Positions 26,271 to 34,511 of a stretch of 64,000 bases of DNA are shown in pieces. The DNA is taken from positions 104,150-168,149 of the forward strand of contig DJQS01000013.1 in assembly GCA_002438785.1 (NCBI GenBank), given 5' to 3'. The translations under genes were made by a program, and so were the position numbers. Every line of letters begins with the position of its first letter. The stretch's first letter is position 1. Source of the DNA: Caryophanales bacterium UBA6380 (GTDB lineage Bacteria; Bacillota_I; Bacilli_A; RFN20; CAG-826). The notes below the pieces were generated by a model. That model saw only the letters and a list, made by a program, of their open reading frames with translations. It made no database searches and was not told the DNA's origin.

Positions 26271-27985
26271 TGAGAGTTAAGTTTAATCAAAATTCAATAG
26301 ATTATTTAGATAATAATTTTAAAAATAAGTTAAGATTAGAAGACTTTTTTGATAAAAACAATACTTTTTTAAATGAAAATAAAGATTTTTATTTAGAAAT
26401 TGGTCCTGGGAAAGGTAATTTTATTATAGAGTTAGCGAAAAAAAATTTAGATAAAAATTTTATAGTCGTTGAATTAAATAAAACGATTGCAGGTTATTGT
26501 TTAAAGAAAATTGATGAATCAAAATTAAGTAATATTAAGTTATTAGCTATTGACTTTTATAAGATGGTTGAAGTTATTAAACCTGATTTTTTTAGTGGAA
26601 TTTTTTTAAATTTCAGTGACCCTTGGCCAAAGAAGCGCCACGAAAAAAGAAGACTTACTTCAGATGATTTTTTTATTGCTTATAATAAAATATTGAAACT
26701 AAATCATTGCATCTACTTTAAAAGTGATAATGATGATTTTTATGAATATTCTTATAAACAAGCAAAATTATTTAATTTTGAAATCATCTATAATAATATA
26801 AATTATAAAGATGATGATAATTTTGATGCTTTTACAGAATATGAAACTAAATTTATTAATAAAGGTATAAAAATAAAAAGGTTTATTTGTAAGAAAATAA
26901 CGGAGGATTTAAAAGTGCTTAGTAAACTAGAAGAAAAATATTTTAAAGAAATTACACAACTATTTGGTCCAAGTGGTAGTGAAAATGAGGTTCGTGATTA
27001 TTTAAAAAATGAGTTTAATAAATTAGGCTTTGAAATAATTAAAGATAATTTAGGATCAATATTTGCTTATAAAAAATCAAATAGTAAGAATCCAAAAAAG
27101 GTTATGATTTGCGCTCATATGGATGAAGTTGGTTTTTATGTCGGAAATATTTTAAATAATGGTATGATCAAACCTCTATCAGTTGGTGGATTTAATTATA
27201 ATAGTTTACAAGCTCAGAGGGTTATTTTATTAAATAATAAAAATGAAAAAATTAATGGTACAATTGATACTACACCACCACATTTATTAGGAAATAATAA
27301 TGGGATTGTTAATAATGATAATTTATTAATGGATTTTGGATTTGATTCCAATAAGGATGCAAATGAATTTGGTGTCACTATTGGTTGCCCTATTATTTGT
27401 AAAGGTGATTTTGAATATAGCTATGATAAAAAAAGTATTATTTCTAAAGCAATTGACGATCGTTATGGAATTATTTTAGGTCTTATAATTTTACATGAAT
27501 TAAAAAATTTAGATTTACCTTATGATCTTTATGTTGGTGGAACAGTGCAAGAAGAAGTAGGATGTAGAGGTGCTAATACCGCTACATATACAATAAAGCC
27601 TGATTTAGCTATAGTTTTAGATTGTTCTCCAGCAAGAGATTCTTTAGGTAGAAATGGTCAACTTGGAATTTTAGGCGAAGGAGTTTTAATTAGACATTTT
27701 GATAGATCTTATATTGCTAATCGTAAGTTATTAAATATGCAAATTGATGCTTGTATAAAGACTAATTCTAAATATCAATATTTTGATAGTCCTGGTGGAA
27801 CAGATGCTGGAGTTATTCATAAAAGTCTTGATGGAGTTTTAACATTGACACATTGTATATGCGCTAGATCAATTCATACATCCTCTTCAATTATGAGAAT
27901 AAGTGATTATATCGATGCTAAAAATTCATTACTATATTTATTAAAAAATCTCACTAGTGAATCAATAGAAGGGCTTAATGAATAA
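26270..27985 (+). CDS. trmB: TrmB tRNA (guanine-N7) methyltransferase fused in frame to an M42 aminopeptidase
   Basis: 571 residues that join two normally separate proteins. Residues 1 to about 209 are TrmB, which makes m7G46 in tRNA: SAM motif E-I-G-P-G-K-G-N at about 43-50, the signature F-S-D-P-W-P-K-K-R-H, and the C-terminal T-E-Y-E-T-K-F. Residues 216-571 are a complete M42 peptidase. The join is six bases from where TrmB proteins normally end. In an AAAA run (26894-26897), one A fewer would read AAG AAA TAA, giving a normal TrmB stop just before the GGAGG of the next gene. So this is either a recent single-base fusion or a sequencing error. The neighbours pepV and the YtpR-like gene are intact. 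Confidence 0.85.
   Translation: MRVKFNQNSIDYLDNNFKNKLRLEDFFDKNNTFLNENKDFYLEIGPGKGNFIIELAKKNLDKNFIVVELNKTIAGYCLKKIDESKLSNIKLLAIDFYKMVEVIKPDFFSGIFLNFSDPWPKKRHEKRRLTSDDFFIAYNKILKLNHCIYFKSDNDDFYEYSYKQAKLFNFEIIYNNINYKDDDNFDAFTEYETKFINKGIKIKRFICKKITEDLKVLSKLEEKYFKEITQLFGPSGSENEVRDYLKNEFNKLGFEIIKDNLGSIFAYKKSNSKNPKKVMICAHMDEVGFYVGNILNNGMIKPLSVGGFNYNSLQAQRVILLNNKNEKINGTIDTTPPHLLGNNNGIVNNDNLLMDFGFDSNKDANEFGVTIGCPIICKGDFEYSYDKKSIISKAIDDRYGIILGLIILHELKNLDLPYDLYVGGTVQEEVGCRGANTATYTIKPDLAIVLDCSPARDSLGRNGQLGILGEGVLIRHFDRSYIANRKLLNMQIDACIKTNSKYQYFDSPGGTDAGVIHKSLDGVLTLTHCICARSIHTSSSIMRISDYIDAKNSLLYLLKNLTSESIEGLNE
26902..26917 (+). promoter_or_regulatory. Internal ribosome site and GTG start inside the trmB-M42 fusion
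   Basis: GGAGG at 26902-26906, eight bases, then GTG 26915 in the same frame. A fully formed initiation site inside an open frame shows that the M42 peptidase was, and may still be, translated on its own. Confidence 0.7.
26915..27985 (+). CDS. M42-family (glutamyl) aminopeptidase, product of the internal start
   Basis: 356 residues from GTG 26915, the usual length of the M42 family (B. subtilis YtoP type). All metal and catalytic positions are visible: I-C-A-H-M-D-E-V-G (metal His), K-A-I-D-D-R-Y-G (bridging Asp), V-Q-E-E-V-G-C-R-G (catalytic and metal Glu), a later metal Asp in V-L-D-C-S-P, and the closing I-H-T-S His. It removes N-terminal, often acidic, residues from peptides in the cytoplasm as a large tetrahedral complex. 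Listed apart from the fused frame because the ribosome site points to a separate product. YtoP-YtpR is also a neighbour pair in Bacillus. Confidence 0.7.
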   Translation: MLSKLEEKYFKEITQLFGPSGSENEVRDYLKNEFNKLGFEIIKDNLGSIFAYKKSNSKNPKKVMICAHMDEVGFYVGNILNNGMIKPLSVGGFNYNSLQAQRVILLNNKNEKINGTIDTTPPHLLGNNNGIVNNDNLLMDFGFDSNKDANEFGVTIGCPIICKGDFEYSYDKKSIISKAIDDRYGIILGLIILHELKNLDLPYDLYVGGTVQEEVGCRGANTATYTIKPDLAIVLDCSPARDSLGRNGQLGILGEGVLIRHFDRSYIANRKLLNMQIDACIKTNSKYQYFDSPGGTDAGVIHKSLDGVLTLTHCICARSIHTSSSIMRISDYIDAKNSLLYLLKNLTSESIEGLNE

Positions 27986-28595
27986 TATGAATTACGGATT
28001 GTATTATAATAAAGAAAAATTAGGTGATATTTTATTTGTTATTTTTAATAGTAACGCAAACCCTAATTTAGTTAAAAAAGTTGGGAATTGCATTGTTTTA
28101 TATAAAAATAACGAAATAATCGGGTATAATATTTTTAATATTTCAGAAATTGTAAAGATAAAATCTAATGGTTTTATTCCTAATAATAATTATAAATTAA
28201 TTGAAGTTATAAATTCTATTTTAAAGAATAATAACTTGTCTATTTTAGAAAAGCAAAAAGACAGTGGATTTGTTGTTGGTGAGATTATTGACATTGATGA
28301 ACATCCGGAAAGTTCACATTTACATATTTGTCAAGTTAATATAAATGAAGGAAAACCATTGCAAGTTGTATGTGGGGCATTTAATGCGAAATTAAATTTA
28401 AAGGTTGTTTTAGCTAAACCATATTCATTTATGCCAAATGGACAACAGATAATTCCAAGTAAATTATTAGGAATTGATAGTTATGGTATGCTTTGTAGTG
28501 GAAGAGAATTAAATTTGCCAGGATATGAAAACATCAAAGGTTTATTAGAACTTGATGATAGTTATAAATTAGGAGAAGATTTTTGGGGTAAGTAA
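27978..28595 (+). CDS. YtpR-like protein with tRNA-binding (EMAP/OB-fold) domain
   Basis: 205 residues, overlapping the end of the M42 frame by eight bases; ATG 27987 is an alternative start. Residues about 95-200 are the tRNA-binding OB-fold (G-E-I-I-D-I-D-E-H-P, then L-H-I-C-Q-V, V-V-C-G-A-F-N, the L-G-I-D-S-Y-G-M-L-C-S segment), as in the N terminus of PheT and in YtpR. The N-terminal half matches the DUF4479-like part of YtpR in layout only. It is thought to bind tRNA or another structured RNA; the exact role is unknown. It lies two bases before pncB. Confidence 0.85.
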   Translation: MNNMNYGLYYNKEKLGDILFVIFNSNANPNLVKKVGNCIVLYKNNEIIGYNIFNISEIVKIKSNGFIPNNNYKLIEVINSILKNNNLSILEKQKDSGFVVGEIIDIDEHPESSHLHICQVNINEGKPLQVVCGAFNAKLNLKVVLAKPYSFMPNGQQIIPSKLLGIDSYGMLCSGRELNLPGYENIKGLLELDDSYKLGEDFWGK

Positions 28596-28597
28596 TT

Positions 28598-29701
28598 ATG
28601 GAAGAATTAGAAATCAAGCTTAAAGAAAAAGGTATTATTTCAAGGCTAACTAACAAAACATTTCAATTTGATAAACGTCTAGGCGAGGGTTTTTTTGCTG
28701 CTAATTACTTTTTAAAAACTCGTAAAGTAGTTATTGAAAATGTTCCAAATCATGTTGTAACGATGCAATTTTTTCAAAGAAGAGATCATTCAATGCTTTG
28801 TGGAATTGATGAGGCAATAGCTTTGATTCATACTTTTGCATATAATCCTAGTAGTTTAATTATCGAAGCATTAGATGATGGAGATATAATTAATGCTAAT
28901 GAGCCAGTACTAAAAATAACCGGGAAATACGAAGATTTTGGATTTTTAGAGTCGATGATTGATGGGATTTTATCTCGTAGAAGTAGTGTCGCTACCAATG
29001 TTTTTGAAACATTACTTGCCGCTAGAGGGACTCCAGTATTTTCTATGGCTGATCGTCAAGATGATTATCATACTCAGATTGGCGATGGATATGCTACTTA
29101 TGTTGCTGGAATTAATAAAATATCTACTGATGCACAAGGTTTATGGTGGGGCGGAAAGGGTATGGGAACAATGCCTCATGCTTTAATTGAAATTTGCGAT
29201 GGAGATTTAGTTAAAGCTTGTAAAATTTATCATGATACCTTTAAAGATCAAAAAATCACTGCTTTAGTAGATTATCATAATAATGTTATTCGTGAAAGTT
29301 TAGCTGTCGCAAGAGCTTTTAAAACCGAGTTAAAAGCAGTTCGAGTTGATACCTCAAAAGCTTTGATTGATCATTATTTTGATGATAAAGATACGAGTGG
29401 ATTTGATCCTCATGGAGTTTGCAAGCAACTAATTTATGCCTTGAGAAAGGCTTTAGATGATGAAGGATTTAATTATGTTGGAATAGTTGTTTCAAGCTCG
29501 TTTAATAAAGAAAAAATTGATGAATGGACAAAAGAAGGTGTGCCTGTTTCAATGTATGGTGTTGGTACTAGTTTTGTAAATAATATGACTTGTGGTTTTA
29601 CTGGCGATTTAGTCATGCTTGATTATAAAGAACAAGCAAAAGAAGGACGTAAAAATATTCCAAGTGATCGCTTAAAAAGGGTAAATTTCCCTATTTATTA
29701 A
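28598..29701 (+). CDS. pncB: Nicotinate phosphoribosyltransferase
   Basis: 367 residues. It converts nicotinate and PRPP to nicotinate mononucleotide, the entry of the Preiss-Handler route to NAD. Motifs seen: the F-F-A-A-N-Y-F near the start, S-R-R-S-S-V-A-T-N, the H-T-Q-I-G-D-G-Y segment, T-A-L-V-D-Y-H-N-N-V and R-V-D-T-S-K-A, and the phosphate-binding G-V-G-T-S-F near the C terminus. A short GGGG-type site precedes the start within the end of the YtpR-like gene. It is the last gene before a clear terminator, so pepV to pncB is probably one operon. Confidence 0.93.
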   Translation: MEELEIKLKEKGIISRLTNKTFQFDKRLGEGFFAANYFLKTRKVVIENVPNHVVTMQFFQRRDHSMLCGIDEAIALIHTFAYNPSSLIIEALDDGDIINANEPVLKITGKYEDFGFLESMIDGILSRRSSVATNVFETLLAARGTPVFSMADRQDDYHTQIGDGYATYVAGINKISTDAQGLWWGGKGMGTMPHALIEICDGDLVKACKIYHDTFKDQKITALVDYHNNVIRESLAVARAFKTELKAVRVDTSKALIDHYFDDKDTSGFDPHGVCKQLIYALRKALDDEGFNYVGIVVSSSFNKEKIDEWTKEGVPVSMYGVGTSFVNNMTCGFTGDLVMLDYKEQAKEGRKNIPSDRLKRVNFPIY

Positions 29702-29717
29702 TTATTTATAAAAATAG

Positions 29718-29760
29718 AAAAAGTAAGTCTAAATTAATGTTTATTAGCTTACTTTTTTAT
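29718..29760 (+). terminator. Rho-independent terminator after pncB
   Basis: AAAAAGTAAG (29718-29727) pairs with CTTACTTTTT (29748-29757); the stem can extend inward with CTAA/TTAG. T-tract follows, 17 bases after the pncB stop. Confidence 0.8.
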
Positions 29761-29862
29761 TTTCATAATTTTTAATTGATTTATAGTTTTAAGTTACTTG
29801 AAGCATAAATTTAATATAAATATTAAATTTTCGATTTGTATTATGAAAAATTAATGAAAATA

Positions 29863-29890
29863 TTTACATTTTAATTAATTATGTTAAGAT
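29863..29890 (+). promoter_or_regulatory. Promoter of the LacI-family regulator gene (leaderless)
   Basis: TTTACA (29863-29868), 16 bp, TAAGAT (29885-29890), six bases, ATG 29897. One of the two complete -35/-10 pairs among the leaderless candidates; there is no Shine-Dalgarno sequence. Confidence 0.6.
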
Positions 29891-29896
29891 AAAAAC

Positions 29897-30895
29897 ATGG
29901 AAAATATTAAAGAACGTGTAACAATTTACGAAGTGGCGAAAGTTAGTGGCGTTTCTTTAGCTACAGTTAGTCGAGTTATTAATAATGCTGATTCTGTTAA
30001 ACCAGAAACCAAAAGAAAAGTTTTAAGTGTTATTAAGAAATTAGGATATAAACCAAGCGGATTAGCCCAAGCTTTGGCTACAAATAAAACGACAAATATC
30101 GGTGTTATTATTCCTAGTGCAAATTACGTTTATATTTCAAATATGCTTAATGGTATAACTGAAGTTTGCAAAAATAAAGGTTTTACCGTTAGTCTTTATA
30201 CAACTTCTCATAGTAGAGAAGATGCTTTAACAATGTTAGAAAAAGTAATTCAATCACATGTTGATGGTGTTATTGTTTTTGATGATGAACTAAATAGTTC
30301 TGACTTGGAAGTTTGTAGTAATTATAATGTTCCTGTTATTAGTGTAAATAATAGAATTATTGCAAGTAAAATTGGATGTATTCATTTTTCTTATGAACAT
30401 TTAATTAAACAAATTATTACTGATTATTTTAATAAAGGTGATAAGGAGATGACTTTTCTTCATGTTCATAATGCTGGCCGTTTACTAACTAGAATTGAAA
30501 ATGTTTTTATTCAAACTCATATCGAAAATGATCGTGAATATAGCATTATGAATTGTGATGATTCATATCAAAGAACTTATCATGATTTTATGGAAAGATT
30601 TAAAAACAAAAGAAAAGAATATGTTATTGCTTATCGAGATTCAATTGCTGCTGCTGTTTTAAATGCGGCAAGTGATAGTGGTTTATCTATTCCTGAAGAT
30701 ATCGAAGTTTTATCGATTATTGGCACTAAATATTCTTCGATAATTAGACCACAAATATCTAACATGTATATTGACATGCAAGAAGTTGGAAAAAGGGCAA
30801 TGTATATGTTAATTGATCTCATTAATGATTGTTTATACGATAAAGAATATCGTTTTGAATCTATTTATATAAAGAAAAATTCTACAAAGTTCTAA
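29897..30895 (+). CDS. LacI/GalR-family (CcpA-like) transcription regulator
   Basis: 332 residues. Residues about 7-55 are the LacI helix-turn-helix and hinge (I-Y-E-V-A-K-V-S-G-V-S-L-A-T-V-S-R-V-I-N, then L-G-Y-K-P-S-G-L-A-Q-A-L); the rest is the periplasmic-binding-like sensor domain starting at N-I-G-V-I-I-P. The DNA-binding part resembles CcpA, but the sensor is divergent, so I give no symbol. A consensus catabolite-responsive element at 56601 shows that a CcpA-type regulator exists in this genome, and this is a candidate. It is followed after ten bases by apt. Confidence 0.88.
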   Translation: MENIKERVTIYEVAKVSGVSLATVSRVINNADSVKPETKRKVLSVIKKLGYKPSGLAQALATNKTTNIGVIIPSANYVYISNMLNGITEVCKNKGFTVSLYTTSHSREDALTMLEKVIQSHVDGVIVFDDELNSSDLEVCSNYNVPVISVNNRIIASKIGCIHFSYEHLIKQIITDYFNKGDKEMTFLHVHNAGRLLTRIENVFIQTHIENDREYSIMNCDDSYQRTYHDFMERFKNKRKEYVIAYRDSIAAAVLNAASDSGLSIPEDIEVLSIIGTKYSSIIRPQISNMYIDMQEVGKRAMYMLIDLINDCLYDKEYRFESIYIKKNSTKF

Positions 30896-30911
30896 TAACG
30901 GAGGATTGACT

Positions 30912-31622
30912 ATGGATGTTTATGATACATATATAAGAACTATTAACGATTATCCAATTAAAGGTATTAAATTTAGAGATATTACGCCATTATTGTATAA
31001 TGGTGATGCTTTTCACCAAGCCATTATGGATTTAAATAAGCAACTTCCAAGTTTTGAAACATGGGATAAAATTATTTGTGCTGAAAGCAGAGGATTTATT
31101 TTTGGTTCGCCATTAGCGTTTTTAAATAATAAGGGAATTGTTATTGCAAGAAAAGCAGGAAAATTACCAGTTGTTGGTTATAGAGAAACTTATGAGTTAG
31201 AATATGGAACAGCTACAATGGAAATTCCTGAAGGAAGTATTAATAAAGGTGATCGTGTCATTATTTTAGATGATATTATTGCTACTGGTGGTAGTGCTGC
31301 TGCAATGAAAAGACTTGTTGAAAGAGCCGGTGGAATTCCTATTATGGGATTATTTTTAGTTGAATTACGTTCTTTACATGGATATAAAGCTTTAGGAATA
31401 CCTGTTTGTTCGATTGTCTATTATGGTTTAAATGTTGGCGATTTTGTACAGGTTCAAAACGGATTACATCATATTGGGAAATTTGTACGTAAAATTGATG
31501 AACACGATGTTGAAGTTGAATATAAAGATAAATCTAAGGAAGTTATTAAGAAATCTCAAATAATCAATGTTGTTTGGGAAGATAAATTTGGTCGCCTAAC
31601 TTATATTAAATATCGTGATTAA
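30912..31622 (+). CDS. apt: Adenine phosphoribosyltransferase with C-terminal extension
   Basis: 236 residues from ATG 30912 (GGAGG at 30900-30904; an in-frame TTG at 30906 is too close to it). Residues 1 to about 170 are APRT: F-R-D-I-T-P-L-L, the A-E-S-R-G-F-I-F-G segment, R-K-A-G-K-L-P, and the PRPP loop V-I-I-L-D-D-I-I-A-T-G-G-S. It salvages adenine to AMP with PRPP. About 60 further residues, absent from ordinary APRTs of about 170-180 residues, form a Lys/Asp/Val-rich beta-like tail (D-V-E-V-E-Y-K-D-K) of unknown role. It sits between a LacI regulator and tyrS. Confidence 0.92.
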   Translation: MDVYDTYIRTINDYPIKGIKFRDITPLLYNGDAFHQAIMDLNKQLPSFETWDKIICAESRGFIFGSPLAFLNNKGIVIARKAGKLPVVGYRETYELEYGTATMEIPEGSINKGDRVIILDDIIATGGSAAAMKRLVERAGGIPIMGLFLVELRSLHGYKALGIPVCSIVYYGLNVGDFVQVQNGLHHIGKFVRKIDEHDVEVEYKDKSKEVIKKSQIINVVWEDKFGRLTYIKYRD

Positions 31623-31632
31623 TGGAGAGTTT

Positions 31633-32886
31633 ATGATTGATATTATTGATGATTTAAATTATAGAGGATTAATTAAAGATTATAGTAATGAAGAAAATGT
31701 TAAAGAATTACTAAAAACTCCTCAAACAATTTATTGTGGATTTGATCCAAGTGCTAGTAGTATGCATATTGGCAATTTCGTAATGATTTCCATTTTAATG
31801 AGATTTCAAAAGGCTGGTCATCGTGTCATTGCCTTAGTTGGTGGTGGAACAGGGATGATTGGTGATCCTAGTGGGAAAAGTAAAGAAAGAAGCTTCTTAA
31901 CTGAAGAAAATGTTAGAAAAAATACTGAATCTTTAAAAAGACAATTATCCCGTTTTTTAGATTTTAGTGATCCTAAAAAAGGACTAATTGTTGATAATTA
32001 TGATTGGCTAGGGAAACTTAGTTTAATTGAATATTTGCGTGATGTTGGTAAATTCTTTAGTATTAATTACATGCTTAGTAAAGATATAGTTGCTGGGCGA
32101 CTTGAAAGTGGTATTTCCTTAACCGAATTTACATATATGACCTTGCAATCTTATGATTTTTATAATTTATATAAAAAATATAATTGCCATATTCAAATTG
32201 GTGGTGGCGATCAATGGGGAAATTTAACTGCTGGCTTAGATTATATTAGAAAAATGGAAGGTCCGGATAGTAAAGTTGAATGTATGACAGCCCATTTAAT
32301 TACTAGAAGCGATGGTAAAAAATTTGGCAAAAGTGAAGAAGGAGCAATCTATTTAGATAAAAATTTAGTTTCTCCTTATAAAATGTATCAATTTTTCTAT
32401 AATCAGAGTGATGAAGATGCAATTAAGTATCTTAAAATATTTACGTTTTTAACTAAAGAAGAGATAGAGACAATAAATAAAGAACATTTAGAAAATTTAG
32501 GGAAACGTATTGGTCAAAAAGCATTAGCATACGAAGTTACTAAAATAATTCATGGTGAGGATGAAGCTCATAGAGCTGTTAAAATGAGTGAAGCTTTGTT
32601 TTCTAACGATTTTAAAGATCTTAGTAAAGAAGAAATTGAGGAATTATTTGGTTCAATGAAAGTTAAAATAAGCGATAATCTTTATTTAGAAGATTTACTT
32701 ATAGCTATTAAAGCTTCTTCGAGCAAAAGAGAAGCTCGTGAATTTATAAAAAATGGTGCAGTTTCGCTTAATGGTCAAAAAATATTAGACAATCAATATG
32801 TTTGTAAAAAAGATGATTCTTTATTTAATAGATATTTTGTTATAAAACGTGGAAAAAAGAATTATTATCTTGCAGATCTTGGCTAA
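31633..32886 (+). CDS. tyrS: Tyrosyl-tRNA synthetase
   Basis: 417 residues from ATG 31633, preceded by GGAGA at 31624-31628; the frame is open upstream into apt but with no ribosome site. Class I synthetase: the HIGH motif appears as S-M-H-I-G-N near residue 40, the tyrosine pocket as G-G-G-D-Q-W-G-N, and the KMSKS loop as K-K-F-G-K-S. A C-terminal S4-like RNA-binding domain follows (A-R-E-F-I-K-N-G-A-V). No T-box leader precedes it, unlike thrS in this window. It charges tRNA-Tyr in the cytoplasm. Confidence 0.96.
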   Translation: MIDIIDDLNYRGLIKDYSNEENVKELLKTPQTIYCGFDPSASSMHIGNFVMISILMRFQKAGHRVIALVGGGTGMIGDPSGKSKERSFLTEENVRKNTESLKRQLSRFLDFSDPKKGLIVDNYDWLGKLSLIEYLRDVGKFFSINYMLSKDIVAGRLESGISLTEFTYMTLQSYDFYNLYKKYNCHIQIGGGDQWGNLTAGLDYIRKMEGPDSKVECMTAHLITRSDGKKFGKSEEGAIYLDKNLVSPYKMYQFFYNQSDEDAIKYLKIFTFLTKEEIETINKEHLENLGKRIGQKALAYEVTKIIHGEDEAHRAVKMSEALFSNDFKDLSKEEIEELFGSMKVKISDNLYLEDLLIAIKASSSKREAREFIKNGAVSLNGQKILDNQYVCKKDDSLFNRYFVIKRGKKNYYLADLG

Positions 32887-32890
32887 AATT

Positions 32891-34393
32891 ATGAAATCTA
32901 GATTAAAAACTCTACATATTTTCTTTGCAATTTTAGCTTTATCATCATGTAATATAAATAAATTAAGTGAAAATAAACTCACTTATAAGGATTTAGATAA
33001 AGCGACTTTATATCAGGGTTTAATGCCTAGTATTGGTGAATCTAAAATGCTAGTTGTGCCAGTACAGTTTAGTGATTCAACGCCTTTTAGTGAAATAGAA
33101 CTTAAAAATATTAGTTATTCATTTATAGGAAAAAATGATGATAACACGAACGATTATTGGGAAAGCGTTAAAAGTTATTATTATAAAACTAGTTATAGTA
33201 AATTAAATTTTAATATTACAGTTGCTGATGTTTTTACTCCTAGTATCACAACTAGTAATTTTTTAGCGCGAGAAAGTTCAAATGTTAATTATGATATGAC
33301 AGGTTCTCATTTTATAATGAGTGAATTTTATAATAATGGCACGATAAATAATAAGTTAATTGATTATAAAAATTTTGATTCTGATAAAGATGGTTTTGTA
33401 GATGGAGTATTTCTTATTTATAATGCTGGAAACGATTATGAAGTGTTTCAAGAACGTAAATATTGGGCATATACTACATGGATGATGGATGGAATAACTG
33501 AGGATAGTAACATTAAGCCAAGTGTTGATAAGCCTATATTTTCGACTTATGCAAATTGTTCACAGCGCTTTTTATATGAATCAAGTTTGTCTTTAGGACA
33601 AGATGCTCACACTATTATTCATGAAACTGGGCATATGATGGGCCTTGATGATTATTATACTTATGATTCTAAAGTTAGTTTTAGTTCGTCCGGTGGAAAA
33701 ATGATGATGGACAATAACATAGGTGATCATGATGCTTTTTCAAAATTTGCATTAGGTTGGATTAGTCCGAAATTAGTCACTAAGGAAGAAGATATTACTT
33801 TAAAACCATTTGGAGAAAGTGGTGAAGCTTTAATTATATCTCCTGATTTTGTTTATAATCCTTTTGATGAATACTTAATTATTGAATATTATACGCCTAC
33901 ATTATTGAATGAATTAGATAGTAAAGCCGCTTATAATAATAAAACTAAAAATTTTATGTTTAGAAATTCAGGAATTATTGTTTATCATATCGATGCTAGA
34001 ATTGGACATTTAAAAATAAAAGAAGATATGAAAGATTCAACTTATCGCTATGTTTCCAATACTTTTAAAAATTTCACTAGAAGTGATATAAAAATTCAAA
34101 ATAACACTATAACTGGAAGTTACTATGCAGTAATTGGTAATAATTCAAAAAGTAAGCAAATCGGTAATGAAGTTAATTTTTTAATAGAACAAGTTAATAA
34201 AAATAATATTTCTTTTTATAATAAGAGCTTAGCAGATGATAATTCTTTATTTTATGAAGGTGATTGTTTTGATAGTTCTTCCTTTACGAACTTTTTTAAA
34301 GATGGCAAATTTCATAATGAAGAAAATGTTAATTTTAAGTTTAAAGTAAAAAGTTTAAATAGTGATGAAGCAACTATTACTTTTTATAAGTGA
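32891..34393 (+). CDS. M6-family (immune inhibitor A-like) metalloprotease lipoprotein
   Basis: 500 residues. I chose ATG 32891, four bases after tyrS, because the signal peptide then starts properly (M-K-S-R-L-K, hydrophobic core, L-S-S-C with Cys20 lipidated); a longer version starting inside tyrS would bury it. The zinc site is H-E-T-G-H-M-M-G-L-D-D, the H-E-x-x-H-x-x-G-x-x-D form of M6 proteases. An N-terminal segment (V-P-V-Q-F-S-D) also fits the family. It is expected on the outer face of the membrane, degrading proteins from the environment or host. It has no clear ribosome site and ends in TGA, showing that TGA is a stop here. Confidence 0.85.
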   Translation: MKSRLKTLHIFFAILALSSCNINKLSENKLTYKDLDKATLYQGLMPSIGESKMLVVPVQFSDSTPFSEIELKNISYSFIGKNDDNTNDYWESVKSYYYKTSYSKLNFNITVADVFTPSITTSNFLARESSNVNYDMTGSHFIMSEFYNNGTINNKLIDYKNFDSDKDGFVDGVFLIYNAGNDYEVFQERKYWAYTTWMMDGITEDSNIKPSVDKPIFSTYANCSQRFLYESSLSLGQDAHTIIHETGHMMGLDDYYTYDSKVSFSSSGGKMMMDNNIGDHDAFSKFALGWISPKLVTKEEDITLKPFGESGEALIISPDFVYNPFDEYLIIEYYTPTLLNELDSKAAYNNKTKNFMFRNSGIIVYHIDARIGHLKIKEDMKDSTYRYVSNTFKNFTRSDIKIQNNTITGSYYAVIGNNSKSKQIGNEVNFLIEQVNKNNISFYNKSLADDNSLFYEGDCFDSSSFTNFFKDGKFHNEENVNFKFKVKSLNSDEATITFYK

Positions 34394-34511
34394 TTTAAAA
34401 TTTACTTTATTAATTATGCTTAGATTTGTATTTTTATTAAAATTTAATCTATATGTTAAAAATATAAAGTGCATAAGATTTAAATAATAAATGAAAAAGG
34501 TGCAAAATAAT

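Noticed and set aside
32849..32890. Start of the M6 lipoprotein inside tyrS
   Set aside because: It would place 14 residues before the signal peptide; ATG 32891 gives a normal lipoprotein signal.
34391..34393. Use of TGA as Trp, as in Mycoplasma
   Set aside because: TGA ends the M6 protease frame, and Trp is coded by TGG throughout, so the standard bacterial code applies.
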